Below, in pieces: positions 12,270 to 22,637 of a DNA stretch of 35,561 bases. Numbering within the stretch: position 1 is the first letter of the stretch; each line of letters opens with the position of its first letter. The position numbers and the translations under genes were made by a program. This stretch comes from Saccoglossus kowalevskii (Eukaryota; Hemichordata; Enteropneusta; Harrimaniidae), in the NCBI RefSeq assembly GCF_000003605.2, contig NW_003147275.1, positions 459,833 through 495,393 on the forward strand, read 5' to 3'. The notes beneath the pieces were generated by a model that searched no databases, was not told the origin of the DNA, and worked only from the letters and a program-made list of their open reading frames with translations.

Positions 12270-12602
12270 CTTTTGGGGCAATCTGATTAAAATAAGATCC
12301 TTGTGGGGATATGTTTATATTTCATTCATTTTATTAAAATTATTGTTTGTTTATTGTTTTATTTGTTAATATATTTGTTTTCATTCCTTTCTACGAGTTT
12401 TTTTTTTTCGTTCACGAAATCCCCACTGGGGATGTATGTACGGCGGAATTACAAAAAACCACAAAATCAAAATCAAAGTAAAATAATGAAATAAAAAGGC
12501 ATTAATAACAAAAGTAATAAAAAATAAAATAAAAATAAATGTATAGCCAAAATAATTAAAGCCCGTACACTACATCAGATTTTAATCAGATTGCTTTTGG
12601 GG
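12270..12602. mobile_element. 315-bp MITE with 15-bp terminal inverted repeats and 9-bp target duplication
   Basis: The element at 12279-12593 begins CAATCTGATTAAAAT and ends with the exact reverse complement ATTTTAATCAGATTG. It is bounded on both sides by the direct repeat CTTTTGGGG (12270-12278 and 12594-12602). Perfect 15-bp terminal repeats plus a 9-bp target duplication fit a cut-and-paste DNA transposon; 8-11-bp duplications are typical of Mutator-like and Merlin-like superfamilies. The A+T-rich interior has no transposase, so it is non-autonomous. It lies just downstream of the reverse-transcriptase remnant. Confidence 0.85.
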
Positions 12603-12660
12603 CTATTCTAGTTTATATAGACATCGTTGGGGTCTATAATTTTGTGTTTCTAAGTTCTTT

Positions 12661-12954
12661 NNNNNNNNNNNNNNNNNNNNNNNNNNNNNNNNNNNNNNNN
12701 NNNNNNNNNNNNNNNNNNNNNNNNNNNNNNNNNNNNNNNNNNNNNNNNNNNNNNNNNNNNNNNNNNNNNNNNNNNNNNNNNNNNNNNNNNNNNNNNNNNN
12801 NNNNNNNNNNNNNNNNNNNNNNNNNNNNNNNNNNNNNNNNNNNNNNNNNNNNNNNNNNNNNNNNNNNNNNNNNNNNNNNNNNNNNNNNNNNNNNNNNNNN
12901 NNNNNNNNNNNNNNNNNNNNNNNNNNNNNNNNNNNNNNNNNNNNNNNNNNNNNN
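12661..12954. other. Assembly gap (294 N)
   Basis: A run of 294 undetermined bases. Any reading frame passing through it is an artefact. The flanks, a MITE on the left and a LINE 3' end on the right, suggest that repeats caused the gap. Confidence 1.
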
Positions 12955-13129
12955 TTCTCGTCAGTATTTTCACACCGAATAGTCGATGTGATGATGTGGA
13001 CTCGAGCGAAATTCGCGAAAATTTAAGTTATCTTCCGGAAAATTGAGGTAGAACGTTACACAAGAATGTCATTTTCGTTATTTTTTATATTGAATTAAAC
13101 AATCTGGGTTTCCGTACCACGTTTTGTCT

Positions 13130-13655
13130 GTTTTAAGGCACGTTACCATTATTAAATTGAGACTGGCAGACACAAAGGAATATCCCTTGCTAATAGATTA
13201 TGCAACCTTTGTGATCAAAATGAAGTAGAAGATGAGTATCACCTCATGATGTTATGTATAAGATATACCCCCGAAAGAAATGTCCTATTCGAAATGGCAA
13301 AAACCAAAATCCAAAACTTTAAATATTTGCCACCAAAGACACAATTCATAGCCTTGCTAAACAACAGTGGCCCAACACTCCCTGTAGCAAGGTATCTAAA
13401 GAAGTGTTTTGAAATAAGACAGCCACCCCAGTGACAACCTTCTTTCACAATTTAAGTTTTGCATTGTGTTTTCTATCTATTGTAGTATCATAATTGTATA
13501 CTTGTTATTCTCTGTAATGTATTAGCTTAGTTTGTTTTATTTTATTTTATCTATTTACTTTTTTGTAACCTTTTATTCCTTCTTACACGTTTGTAACCAT
13601 TGCCAATTCTTCCGGGGAATGTGTATGTGTTAATAAAATTATTATTATTATTACC
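13130..13655 (+). mobile_element. 3' end of a non-LTR retrotransposon (C-terminal CCHC segment, 3' UTR, ATT tail)
   Basis: From 13156 a frame reads IETGRHKGISLANR, followed by a Cys-x2-Cys-x9-His-x4-Cys array (RLCNLC, then EDEYHLMMLC). It continues to PVARYLKKCFEIR and stops at 13432-13434, 92 residues in all. This arrangement (IETGR, RLCxLC, a E-x-E/D-Y/F-H-x4-C block, then a short C-terminal helix) is typical of the C-terminus of LINE polymerase proteins. A TAA immediately precedes the segment and sequence further upstream is not conserved. After the stop comes about 200 bp of A+T-rich 3' UTR, then GGGGAATGTGTATGTGTTAA, an AATAAAATT signal and an (ATT)n tail ending near 13652. It is 5'-truncated and probably not from the same family as the fragment at 11165-11935. 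Confidence 0.85.
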
Positions 13656-13659
13656 ATTA

Positions 13660-16310
13660 TTTCACGGCAAAATAATATATCTCAGTGTCTCAAATTGTGC
13701 TCGGTGACATATAGCGAAATAAGATATATAAAGTCTTACAAGAAAATGTTTGATGTTTTTGTTAATGTGAAATGTGTTTTCTTTGTGGTCTAAAGTTCTA
13801 AGAATCTAAAAAGCTCAAATATGTTGGCTGATGTTAACACGATTAATTGTAAACCGATTTTGACATGGAAGAATATTGTCGCTTCTATACACGCCAAAAT
13901 ATGCACACATTTAAAAAAATGTTACTTTATACGGCAATTTATATAACCGGTTTTTCAATCTTAATTTCGTTTTCACTACGGATTATCCACCTCTCCTCTT
14001 TCTACAGACTCATTCAGTTAGGATGTGATGACTCCAATGAGTGTTCGGTATGATTCGGCATGATTCGGTCGACCTTCGGCACAGCCCGACGTGAGCGGAA
14101 ACTTAACCAGGATCCCACCACGGGAGTCGCGTTGAGTTCCGGCAATCGCCCACAACCGCTTTGATGATTGAACTTAAATTTGGTTTGCATTTACTCGATG
14201 AAATAAAGTGCTGAGTCATACATATACAAGGGGTTTTCTCCTAAACTCCAAATCAGCGTAAAGAGTTGGGAAAACCGCATAAAACCGTGGTGTGGGTGGA
14301 AAGTTAATATCTCCGGAAGTTGTAATGAGCGAATAGAATAGACATATTAACGATGGACACGTGAATGTCACGCTCAACAATTGAGTTTTAATCCAATACA
14401 ATACAAGTTGCTTCTAGCTGTGCCACTGGTAGTTAGTGGTGACAAGGTCGCCTTGATACAGTTACTGGAGTATTTACCGCATCACTGAACACATATCTAT
14501 CGAGACACATGCGCAATGGATCCCACAAAGCTACCACACCGACAAAAAAGTGAATGTGGTATATAATAGCTGGTAGAGCTAAAAAAAATCTAATTTTAGC
14601 TCCACGGTTTACACGACAGATGACAAACTGTCAACTATTTAGAAATAGTAAAAGTAAGTAAATAAAATACTGGAATTCTTTGCACTCGAAGCACAAATCA
14701 AGTCAACAGCGGAGTAGTATGGCCTGTGAGAGGTGAAATTACCACAAAAACGCAATATTTTGCGAATAAAAAAGACATATTGAAATTGTGAGCGTTTGAA
14801 TCCAACCACGCCTGACAGAAGTCATGCTTTCATCCAGACACTTACGTCGATTAACATTAAAAACTGCAATATAATTTTTTTTTAGAATTTAATTTTATTA
14901 CACCGTAATGAAAACTTATATTTCAAACAGGAACGTAATACAATTACAGTGAACAAGCAACAGCAAGTACGAAAACATCAAGAAAAAAAGTTTTAAAAGT
15001 CGATATTTTGATATCAAAATAGTAAAAGAGAACTTACACATAACGTAGTTTCCAGTAACGAGTGAAAACAGTAATAGTTCATTCACTTCCCTCCAATTGT
15101 GATAATAAACATGTGCGTGCTCCACTGGATTTAGGCACATGTGAATAAACGTGACGGATCTGGTGATCAATTTGGATTGCTGTGTTTTCATTGTACAAAT
15201 CTAAAACGGTTTCACGCGAATGACTGAGACGTCGAGAAGTTGAGCCCTGTTGTTCTGTTTCACAATAAGAATTACAGCGTGTGCTAACCACAGCACGTGT
15301 TAAGCACATGCTTCTCTGTGTGCGTGATCCGTGGCTGGAATCATCGAAGGTAGTGATCCGTGGCTGGAAACATGAAACGTAGTAGACGTTGTTAATGACA
15401 AACTGGTTCACCTTTTTAGTACGTCCTGTAACGCTGCGTTAAATATCCCTATGGTGTCTCACATTTAAAATAGTATAATCGGAAACATGTCGCGTAATTG
15501 TGTACTGTAATATATATAGCAGCTATGGTATTCGAACATCACCGAGCAGTTTTACCCGTGGTTTTGGATGTGATTAAGTGTTCGGCTTCTTATCACCGAA
15601 CCACAGGATTCTCTGTTCCACGCTCGAAAATGAACTACATAAATAATATTCGAAGTGAACATTTTTCATTAGTTGAGATGCACACCAGACTCTTCAGTTG
15701 TTTCCTGTATATATCCCTTCTATTTGAATTTATAGGACGAATCTTTTTCTGGTGTTACCACTGTGTGCTAGCGAATTTTCAATATCGAACGTTGCGTACT
15801 TCCTAGGTTAGTCCTGTCTAGAGATACACGGTGCAATGTGTCAGTATAACTCACGAACGCTGCGGCGTAACTTCCAGATTTGATTTCCGGCCAAGTTATT
15901 AACGAATGAAAGAGCTTTTGCCTATGTTTTGCCGATAATACAACTTCTATGATAAAAAATAATTATACGACATGGTTGACCTTTGACTATTCATCGTACG
16001 ACACGACATCCATTGTGATCAACAATTTCATGACCGTATTAGAACAGAATTCTTATCTATGTGGGTTTGCATTATCACCCATACGTCTCATCAAGAAATG
16101 AAAACAATTCAAACTAGTTTTTTTTCATTTTATTTATCTTTCCATGAAATTTAAAGCTTCAATTTATTACCTTTATCAGTGTATATAACTCACTATTAAT
16201 AATAATTAAATAACATTTTATTTTCTCTTTGGGCCAACGCCAATGTATTTCGAATTAAAATTAACAGCCGAAATCCCGCAATGGTATATATACAATGACT
16301 TTATCCCATC
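13660..16310. other. Non-coding stretch, no gene recognised
   Basis: Frames of 60-110 codons occur on both strands, but none shows a domain, and splice signals were not convincing. A short direct repeat, GTGATCCGTGGCTGGAA, appears twice near 15325-15370. E-boxes occur at 14358-14363 and 15294-15299. Confidence 0.55.
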
Positions 16311-16315
16311 ACAAT

Positions 16316-16524
16316 AGATTTGCATGCAGTCTCTTGTTTTTTGGTGTGTTTTTTTTTTCAATAAAATAAAGTAATACTTGAGTGTATAAAAGCTGGAAGC
16401 CGGGTTACCGCGGGTTTTGCGGTCTACCGGGCTTTCGTTATAACCCGACTTCCGGCATTAATTTTATATACTCAAATAATATTGTATTTCATTGAAAAAC
16501 AAACAAGAGACTCATATGCAAGTC
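16316..16524. repeat. Long imperfect palindrome (foldback element)
   Basis: The left half reads GATTTGCATGCAGTCTCTTG, then CAATAAAATAAAGTAATA, CTTGAGTGTATAAAA and GGAAGCCGGGTTA. The right half returns TAACCCGACTTCC, TTTTATATACTCAAATAATA, TATTTCATTG and CAAGAGACTCATATGCAAGTC, the reverse complement with scattered mismatches and small gaps. The two arms are about 90-100 bp each, and the G+C-rich centre (CCGCGGGTTTTGCGG) can itself form a small hairpin. This is the form of a foldback-type MITE. No clear target duplication was found, and the frame starting at 16492 runs out of its right arm. Confidence 0.8.
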
Positions 16525-19170
16525 TGCCATCATAGCAACAACCCAACACAATGGCGATATGAGAAGGATAACTCCGAGTCTACCATGCTAGGATATCATG
16601 GCTATATCTCACAGTGGGAAGATCCAATACACTCCGGCGAATTACCCAGTCATGTACGATTCAGGGAGTATATAAGACGAAACCAACGTCACTGCAATAA
16701 AAAAATTACAAAATTCAAGCGAACGATTTATTCAACATTAACGACATTCAAGTACGGTTTATTTGTTTACCCCGATGTGCAGTAGTACAGTGATTAAAAA
16801 TCAAATGAATGGAGACTAGTGCTTTTCAACAAGAAGAATGTGTTACAAGTTCAATGTCGTGTCGCACAACTTGTGCTTTCCGAGCTATTCTAAACTGTCA
16901 AAATGCACGTTGTCCTTGAGTGCCAGTTGTACTTGTGTGAACTTGGGTCACGGAAAATAAAACATCCTGGTGCTAAAATTAGCAACTCTTCGATAATAGT
17001 AAACTGATTATTAATTTATAGCTATGTTTTTCCCGTCTCTGTCTCGAGAGTGTTAGTATGTTTGTAACCTATCTGTTTATTATCATTATGTATGACGTCT
17101 TAAACGGATGTACTATCAGTTATTATCGGAAGTCGAATTCGTGTATATTTATCAATGTGTGAATTTATCTGGAGTATTTGGTGGTTATTTGTGTCCTTTT
17201 ATCTTATTATTACTTGCTAACATTATTTGTTTATCGTACTTGATTCGAGCCCCCCCCCCCCCGGTGTATGTGGATGACTGGCCCTGTATATCATGAGTTC
17301 TTCTTTTTTTTTGGTTAACCTCGGACGCCGAATCTTACGATCCCGATATAAGAGAAAAATATCATTGGTGACTGACTGAAATTGACTTGACTTGACTACC
17401 ACATGAATAAGTAAATTCTGATATCCAATATCTCCCATGCCCTAAATGGTACGTTTACTGTCGTGAATGGAGACTCGCGTGTCAATTGCATTCCTCAATC
17501 TTTTATCTCAGGAGCAACCGTCGGTACGGCCACAACAAAGTAGCCAGACGGCACACCTACAAATTTATTCCGATTTAAATTATTTCTAATCTGAGCGTGT
17601 GTATTTTGAAAAGAAAAACCCACCCATAGTTCCCATATTGAGTTGGGAATGCCACACCTCCAGAGAAGATCGTATCGTAGCGATCGACAGCCGCACCTAT
17701 CTCTAGTATCCCGCCAAGAACCGTGCATTCCGCAGAGACACGTAGACCCGAAATTATTGCGAAATCAGTACAAGCCAGTGGGAAGCACGATCGTAAACAT
17801 ATAAACTAGGGCTAAGTCAGGAAAAGTGAGTTAAAAAGTACATTTAGATATTTAGATATTGTTTAATTTCTAATTATTTGTAGTGTCTGAAAATACACAG
17901 ATAATTTCAAATGAAAGTAGCACATTTTTTTCGGCCACGAAGAAACAAATATCGACGAACAGACGTACATTTTCTGCTGAACTTGAAGCTGTTAATATAC
18001 TCTTGGTTGATCCATAAAAGCAGCTGAGTAAAGGATTGATCATGAACAAAAATGTAATTGTTGGGAAGATGGGAAAATTGAAATCAAATTTGCTTTCCAG
18101 AGAAAAAACAAACTGAATTACAGCAATTTCATTCTCGAAAAACATAATTCACAAGATTGAGTGAAAGGAAAAATAATTTACACAGTTTGTTCTGTTTTAG
18201 CGAAGATAATATACAGTCAGCGAGACATCATTCTAATCGATCTGAGGCAATGTGTTTATAACAGACTCAGGCAAACTAAGAATTTTTGTTTGCATTATCT
18301 TACAACGATAAGACGAATAGTTTAATGGCAGTTCTGTGACGGTTATCGAAGTCACCTTTCACGTGCCAGCAATACAATAGCTTTGTGGGTAGTTTTGTTT
18401 CTCATTGATGTGGTCGTTGCCGCATGGTGTGCGGAACCAACCGGAAGAAGTCAGTGTTTATTGTTTGTTTTGTCCACGGTTGTAATGAAGCAAGTAAAAA
18501 CATCCATGGACGCGTACGATACTGTCTATAACGGAAATAGCATCAGAATCTTGGGGATAACCCTCCATACCTTACTTGACCCCAGGGTCTGTATAATCAC
18601 TTGGTCTGTAGATTCGTGGTATATTTATATAAATATTGTGAAAGATTCCATCGAGGATTTAGTATTAATTGAGCCCAAGTTTGCCATTTAATGACATCGT
18701 TAGTTTTATCAACACAGTTTTGGTAATATTAACCTGCTAAATTAATTCTTGTTGAAAGCCGCACAGTCGTCACACAGTCCGAATTCGAATGTTATATAAA
18801 CAAACAATTTATGTCACACCGGTGGCATGGGACTCATGCCAAACATGGACGGAACGACTTCGACTATTTTTAATGAGTCTATAAACTTGTTGACAGATGT
18901 ATAATTGACAGACACACACTTTTCTAAAAACAAAATATCACACGAAATAAATCAATCAATCAAATAAATCAAATCAAACAACCAAGCACGCCACATACTA
19001 AGCTGTAACACGAATGTCATTTCTCAAACTAGTGGTCAGACCAGACCTTAGTAATCATATTAGAATGTGATAATTTTCTACAAAACAAAACATCATTATC
19101 GTGAGAAGTTCATGTATAGACATGCTTTTCTTTCATATTATCTTAAATCATAGATTCCATAGAATGCTTA
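16525..19170. other. Non-coding stretch with a TATA-like site and a poly-C run
   Basis: A 97-codon frame (16492-16785) starts inside the foldback arm and has no recognisable domain. A TATATAAG at 16669-16676, followed by AATAAA at 16696-16701, could be a promoter relic or part of a solo LTR, but no LTR boundaries are visible. A 13-base C run lies at 17250-17262. An A+T-rich simple tract of AAATCAATCAAATAAATC type is at about 18950-18975. Confidence 0.45.
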
Positions 19171-19175
19171 ATATG

Positions 19176-19290
19176 TGACGTCATCGCACGTGCCAATCGC
19201 ATGTTTTCATTAGTTAAAATTCCTTTACCGCGTACTTCCTTGTGTTTTGTTTCTATAAATACACCACCTGTATTGAAATAATTGTGAGTT
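19176..19290 (+). promoter_or_regulatory. Promoter-like block: CRE, E-box, CCAAT and TATA box
   Basis: In order, exact TGACGTCA (19176-19183), CACGTG within GCACGTGC (19187-19192), CCAAT directly abutting it (19193-19197) and TATAAAT (19254-19260). The spacing from CCAAT to TATA, about 57 bp, is that of a classical RNA polymerase II promoter, and initiation would be expected near 19285. A 44-codon frame begins at ATG 19328, but no recognisable product or good donor site follows. The transcribed product is therefore unknown: a small or non-coding transcript, a first exon whose continuation I cannot identify, or a relic promoter. Confidence 0.4.
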
Positions 19291-19299
19291 CATTACGGA

Positions 19300-22200
19300 T
19301 GTATCAGACTCACTGAAATCATACTGGATGATACTGAAAAGCCAGGAAAGCGTTTCACGAACTCTTTTGTCGCTGATATGCCTGGAATTTTCTTATCGAA
19401 GTTTTAAAAATATTCTTAGTCGGTGGGTTTCCGGCTGGGCGGAAAACTTCACTCACAAATACTAAGAGCACTATGATTTGTATTGTTTACACAACAATGG
19501 CATAAGTGGCTTAGTAAACAATACTTAGTGATCCAATGTAAACGTAAGAATGATCATATTGACGGAAGTCTCTAACAAAACATTTCGAAAATAATGTATA
19601 GAAAACACACATAGATATAAGATCATTCTGTTTGGTTATTTTTGTGGGGTTTAATAATGTAATATTATTATGATTACGTATATTATTTATAAGACAAACT
19701 TTAAAACCCCACTTGTATTAGTAGAAAAACTGTTTACGAAAAAACGCTAAATGACAATTACCATATGCCATAGTACTATCGATACAACAAACTCATTTCC
19801 TTCATTTTCTTAATCTTTGATAGTATATAATTCCAATTGGACGAAAAACTAATATTGGAATATGTTCAAATGGCCTCATTGTGCGCTTTGAATGGCCGGT
19901 TGTCATCGGAATGTAGAAATATTTATACAAATACAGAGAATGGGTTTGTTTTGTCGATATTCGTATAAATTCGAAAGACATTCAGAACGAGGGGATATTT
20001 CTCACGCCATCAGAAATGGGGTGCTCATCTCAGTACACAGTGTACGGGAAAGTCGCCGGAGATCGTCTGGATCAGTAAATATTTACATTCGAAATCCCGA
20101 CACTAATATCCGACTTCAGATTACCGATGCGTGTATGGTTGGGATTATCCGTGCTATGAAAAGGAACATATCATTTATCGGAAGTTGATTTTGTCGGCAC
20201 GTATTGTGTCGTCAAAGTTAAATTGAATGGGCATGCCCCAAAGTGTCGGAAACCACAAGAGAAGGACACTGAGCCAGGCCACGTGAGAAAGAACGCGTGA
20301 TTATTTGCACACCAGCGGCCAGGCCGGCAGGAACCAAGGTTATGCTATCGATGAATCTGCGGTCGGTGTCGGACATACCTCCTCTTTCTTATGACAAAGA
20401 TGATTTTTGATAATAAATTGTCGTGATGAAAAACTGAAAGTTTTCACTTCCATGATCTGTAGATTTATTTAAACTTGCTACTCGACTGTCTCCGAGACGG
20501 GAAGTTTTCTTCCTACTTTCCTTGTAACTGTGTCAGAAATCAGAAATCAGTGAACTCAGATATTTGTTTCATGCCTAGACGTTAAAACTAACCAGCACAC
20601 ACGCGCCAACTTCATATTTAAATGCCAAAGCAGTTGTTTGCCAATTTCTTCAATATCCTTCACCCATTTGACACGTTGTGAGATGTATACCATTGGAATA
20701 TCAATGAGTATAATGACGAATACTGCAAAGTGGCAATATGACAAAACTACACTACATTGCAATACTGCCAATGAAAATCGGAAATAATTAACAACGCATC
20801 CATTACTGCTGTCGATTCCAGGTAGCGACGGTGAAATAAAATCTATTTCGCTCAACCAGTGACGTCACATTACATTTTATTTCAAATACCAAGTATTACT
20901 AATAGTCCCCTGGTTACGAAAAACATTTGTTATTGTATAATAATAACGGCGAAGTCTTCGGCCTTCACAGCTCACTCTCATGGATCGGCAAGGTTTACAT
21001 AGTTGTTTGTTATATGTTTACTCATTTGAAACTCAAGTTCAAAATATGAGTAGAAATTATGGAAGCAGTGTAGTAGACTAGGCGATTCTTGCGTCGTGTA
21101 GAACATCCTACGCCCGGATCTTATTTATACACCCAACAACGAGAAACGAATAATAACTCGTATAATTACCGGGTCTTACCCGCCAATTGTCTGCCTGGGT
21201 ATCTACTTCATAACTTCATAGGTGGGCTTTTTATTGATAGGAGGAAATTCGCATTATTTATGCTCTGGTCAACCTTGTCTGTGCTACCTGTAGTTAGTCA
21301 TACGTCTCAATGTATGAATTTTCAGCGTCGAAATACATTTCTATCGCAATTTTGTTCTCAGCATCACATGTGATTGTGTGGTTGTTTGCTTTGGGCAATA
21401 ATATGTGCACGCAAAGAGTACCATAATATGTATTATGGTACTTGTTCTATATACTAAGCGGTATACATTTCAAAGCGTGCGGGCTGGAGTAATTTCTGTA
21501 AATGTTGTATTCACATATTGCATGATTTGTTTCCCGTTCTCATCCAGGCCCACAGTTTTAAGACAGGTAGTCCTAACTGGTATAACTCTGTCTGTAACTC
21601 TGTCTGTAACGTAAATTACAGTAAAATAAACAAAACAATAATGTATTTCGAATACGCATTATGTTACACTGATTTATACTAAACTGGCAAGACTGTCATA
21701 TAATATGGTAGTGGAACACGGAGTCAGGGTTTTCGCGTCAAATGTGGTTTTATAGAAAAATAGGTCTTGGCAGCGCCGTTAAATTTGAGACAGAATATGG
21801 TTACGCGTGCCACTACGGATCGGTTTTCAAACTGACGGTGACCTCTGGCCAATGATAAAAAGTACTGACAGTCGTCAACAGCTATTGTGTCGTCACAATA
21901 GAAAAAAATAGTGTGGGAATCTCAAAACTTCCGTTCGCCTTTTGCGGATTTGTTGTTATTTCTAATATTTTACAACTATGTTAATGAGCTCTGTTCTTCC
22001 GTTACTCAACGATTAAAGGGTGGAGCGGTATCGATTCAGACACGGGAGGTCCGGACGCCGTGTTCCGCACAGACAGCATGAGAGGATCGGTCAGGTAGAC
22101 CACCATGGATGACAATCACATGCAATATCCATATTAAGTAAGTAGAACGATATAACAGACCCCGCAGTTCTGGCATGACGAAGCGGATTACACAGCAGGG

Positions 22201-22400
22201 AGTGACCTGATTCAGGCCGCCCGCCGGAAGTGCTATGATATTAAGTTGCCGGCGAAGATACACAACGTGGCGCCATTAAAACCAATATCGTAGAGAGAAG
22301 ATGTCGCCGTGACCTTCGTGTAGTCTACGTGGCGACCGCCACGTAAGCCGAGGTCCTCGTTATGTCCCGACTCACTTCCGAGAAGATGTATTATATGCCA
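19300..22400. other. Non-coding stretch upstream of the dehydrogenase gene
   Basis: A 98-codon frame at 19892-20188 (+) has ordinary composition but no domain or splice context. A forkhead-type inverted pair (GTATTGTTTAC and GTAAACAATAC) lies at 19480-19524. An isolated TGACGTCA is at 20860-20867. A perfect 8-bp stem with a 4-base loop is at 21882-21901. 22030-22400 is more G+C-rich and contains a 10-codon frame in a perfect Kozak context at 22105, without evidence of use. Confidence 0.45.
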
Positions 22401-22426
22401 GCATTTAGGACGCACAGCCTAGTAAT

Positions 22427-22575
22427 TACGTCACGCAACCAGTGGCAAGTGAAACCAGATCTCACCAATGGAATCGCCCCCGCTGACGTCAATGTGGATT
22501 CGTTGAATAGGTTTATTTGCATTCGATGACTCATGGGAGAGTATAAATGGAGCGGAGAAACCACTCTCAGTTAGT
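22427..22575 (+). promoter_or_regulatory. Promoter of the dehydrogenase gene
   Basis: Upstream of the start codon lie TTACGTCA near 22427, CCAAT (22465-22469), exact TGACGTCA (22484-22491), the AP-1-type site TGACTCA (22527-22533) and TATAAAT (22542-22548). A TCAGTT initiator-like sequence with its A at about 22569 sits 27 bp beyond the TATA start, leaving a 5' UTR of about 70 bp before ATG 22638. The motifs suggest control by CREB/ATF and AP-1 or Maf factors, that is stimulus-dependent expression; this is inferred from motifs only. Confidence 0.7.
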
Positions 22576-22637
22576 TGCGAAACATCTAAGCTACTGTATA
22601 GTTACGTTTTATAGACGTCTGAAACTAGCACGCAAGC

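Noticed and set aside
12644-12982. Open frames on both strands across the gap
   Set aside because: They consist almost entirely of undetermined bases.
16492-16785. 97-codon plus-strand frame next to a TATATAAG
   Set aside because: It starts inside the foldback arm, has no domain, and the TATA-like site lies within the frame. A solo LTR was considered, but no terminal TG...CA ends or duplication could be fixed.
19892-20188. 98-codon plus-strand frame starting MAGCHRN
   Set aside because: Weak start context, no recognised family and no linked exon; length is within chance for a window of this size.
21882-21901. 8-bp perfect stem with a 4-base loop followed by an A run
   Set aside because: It resembles a bacterial terminator only by chance; the window is a eukaryotic genome.
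22105-22137. 10-codon frame in a perfect Kozak context (ACCACCATGG)
   Set aside because: Too short to judge, and it lies upstream of the TATA box of the dehydrogenase gene, so it should not be in that transcript.
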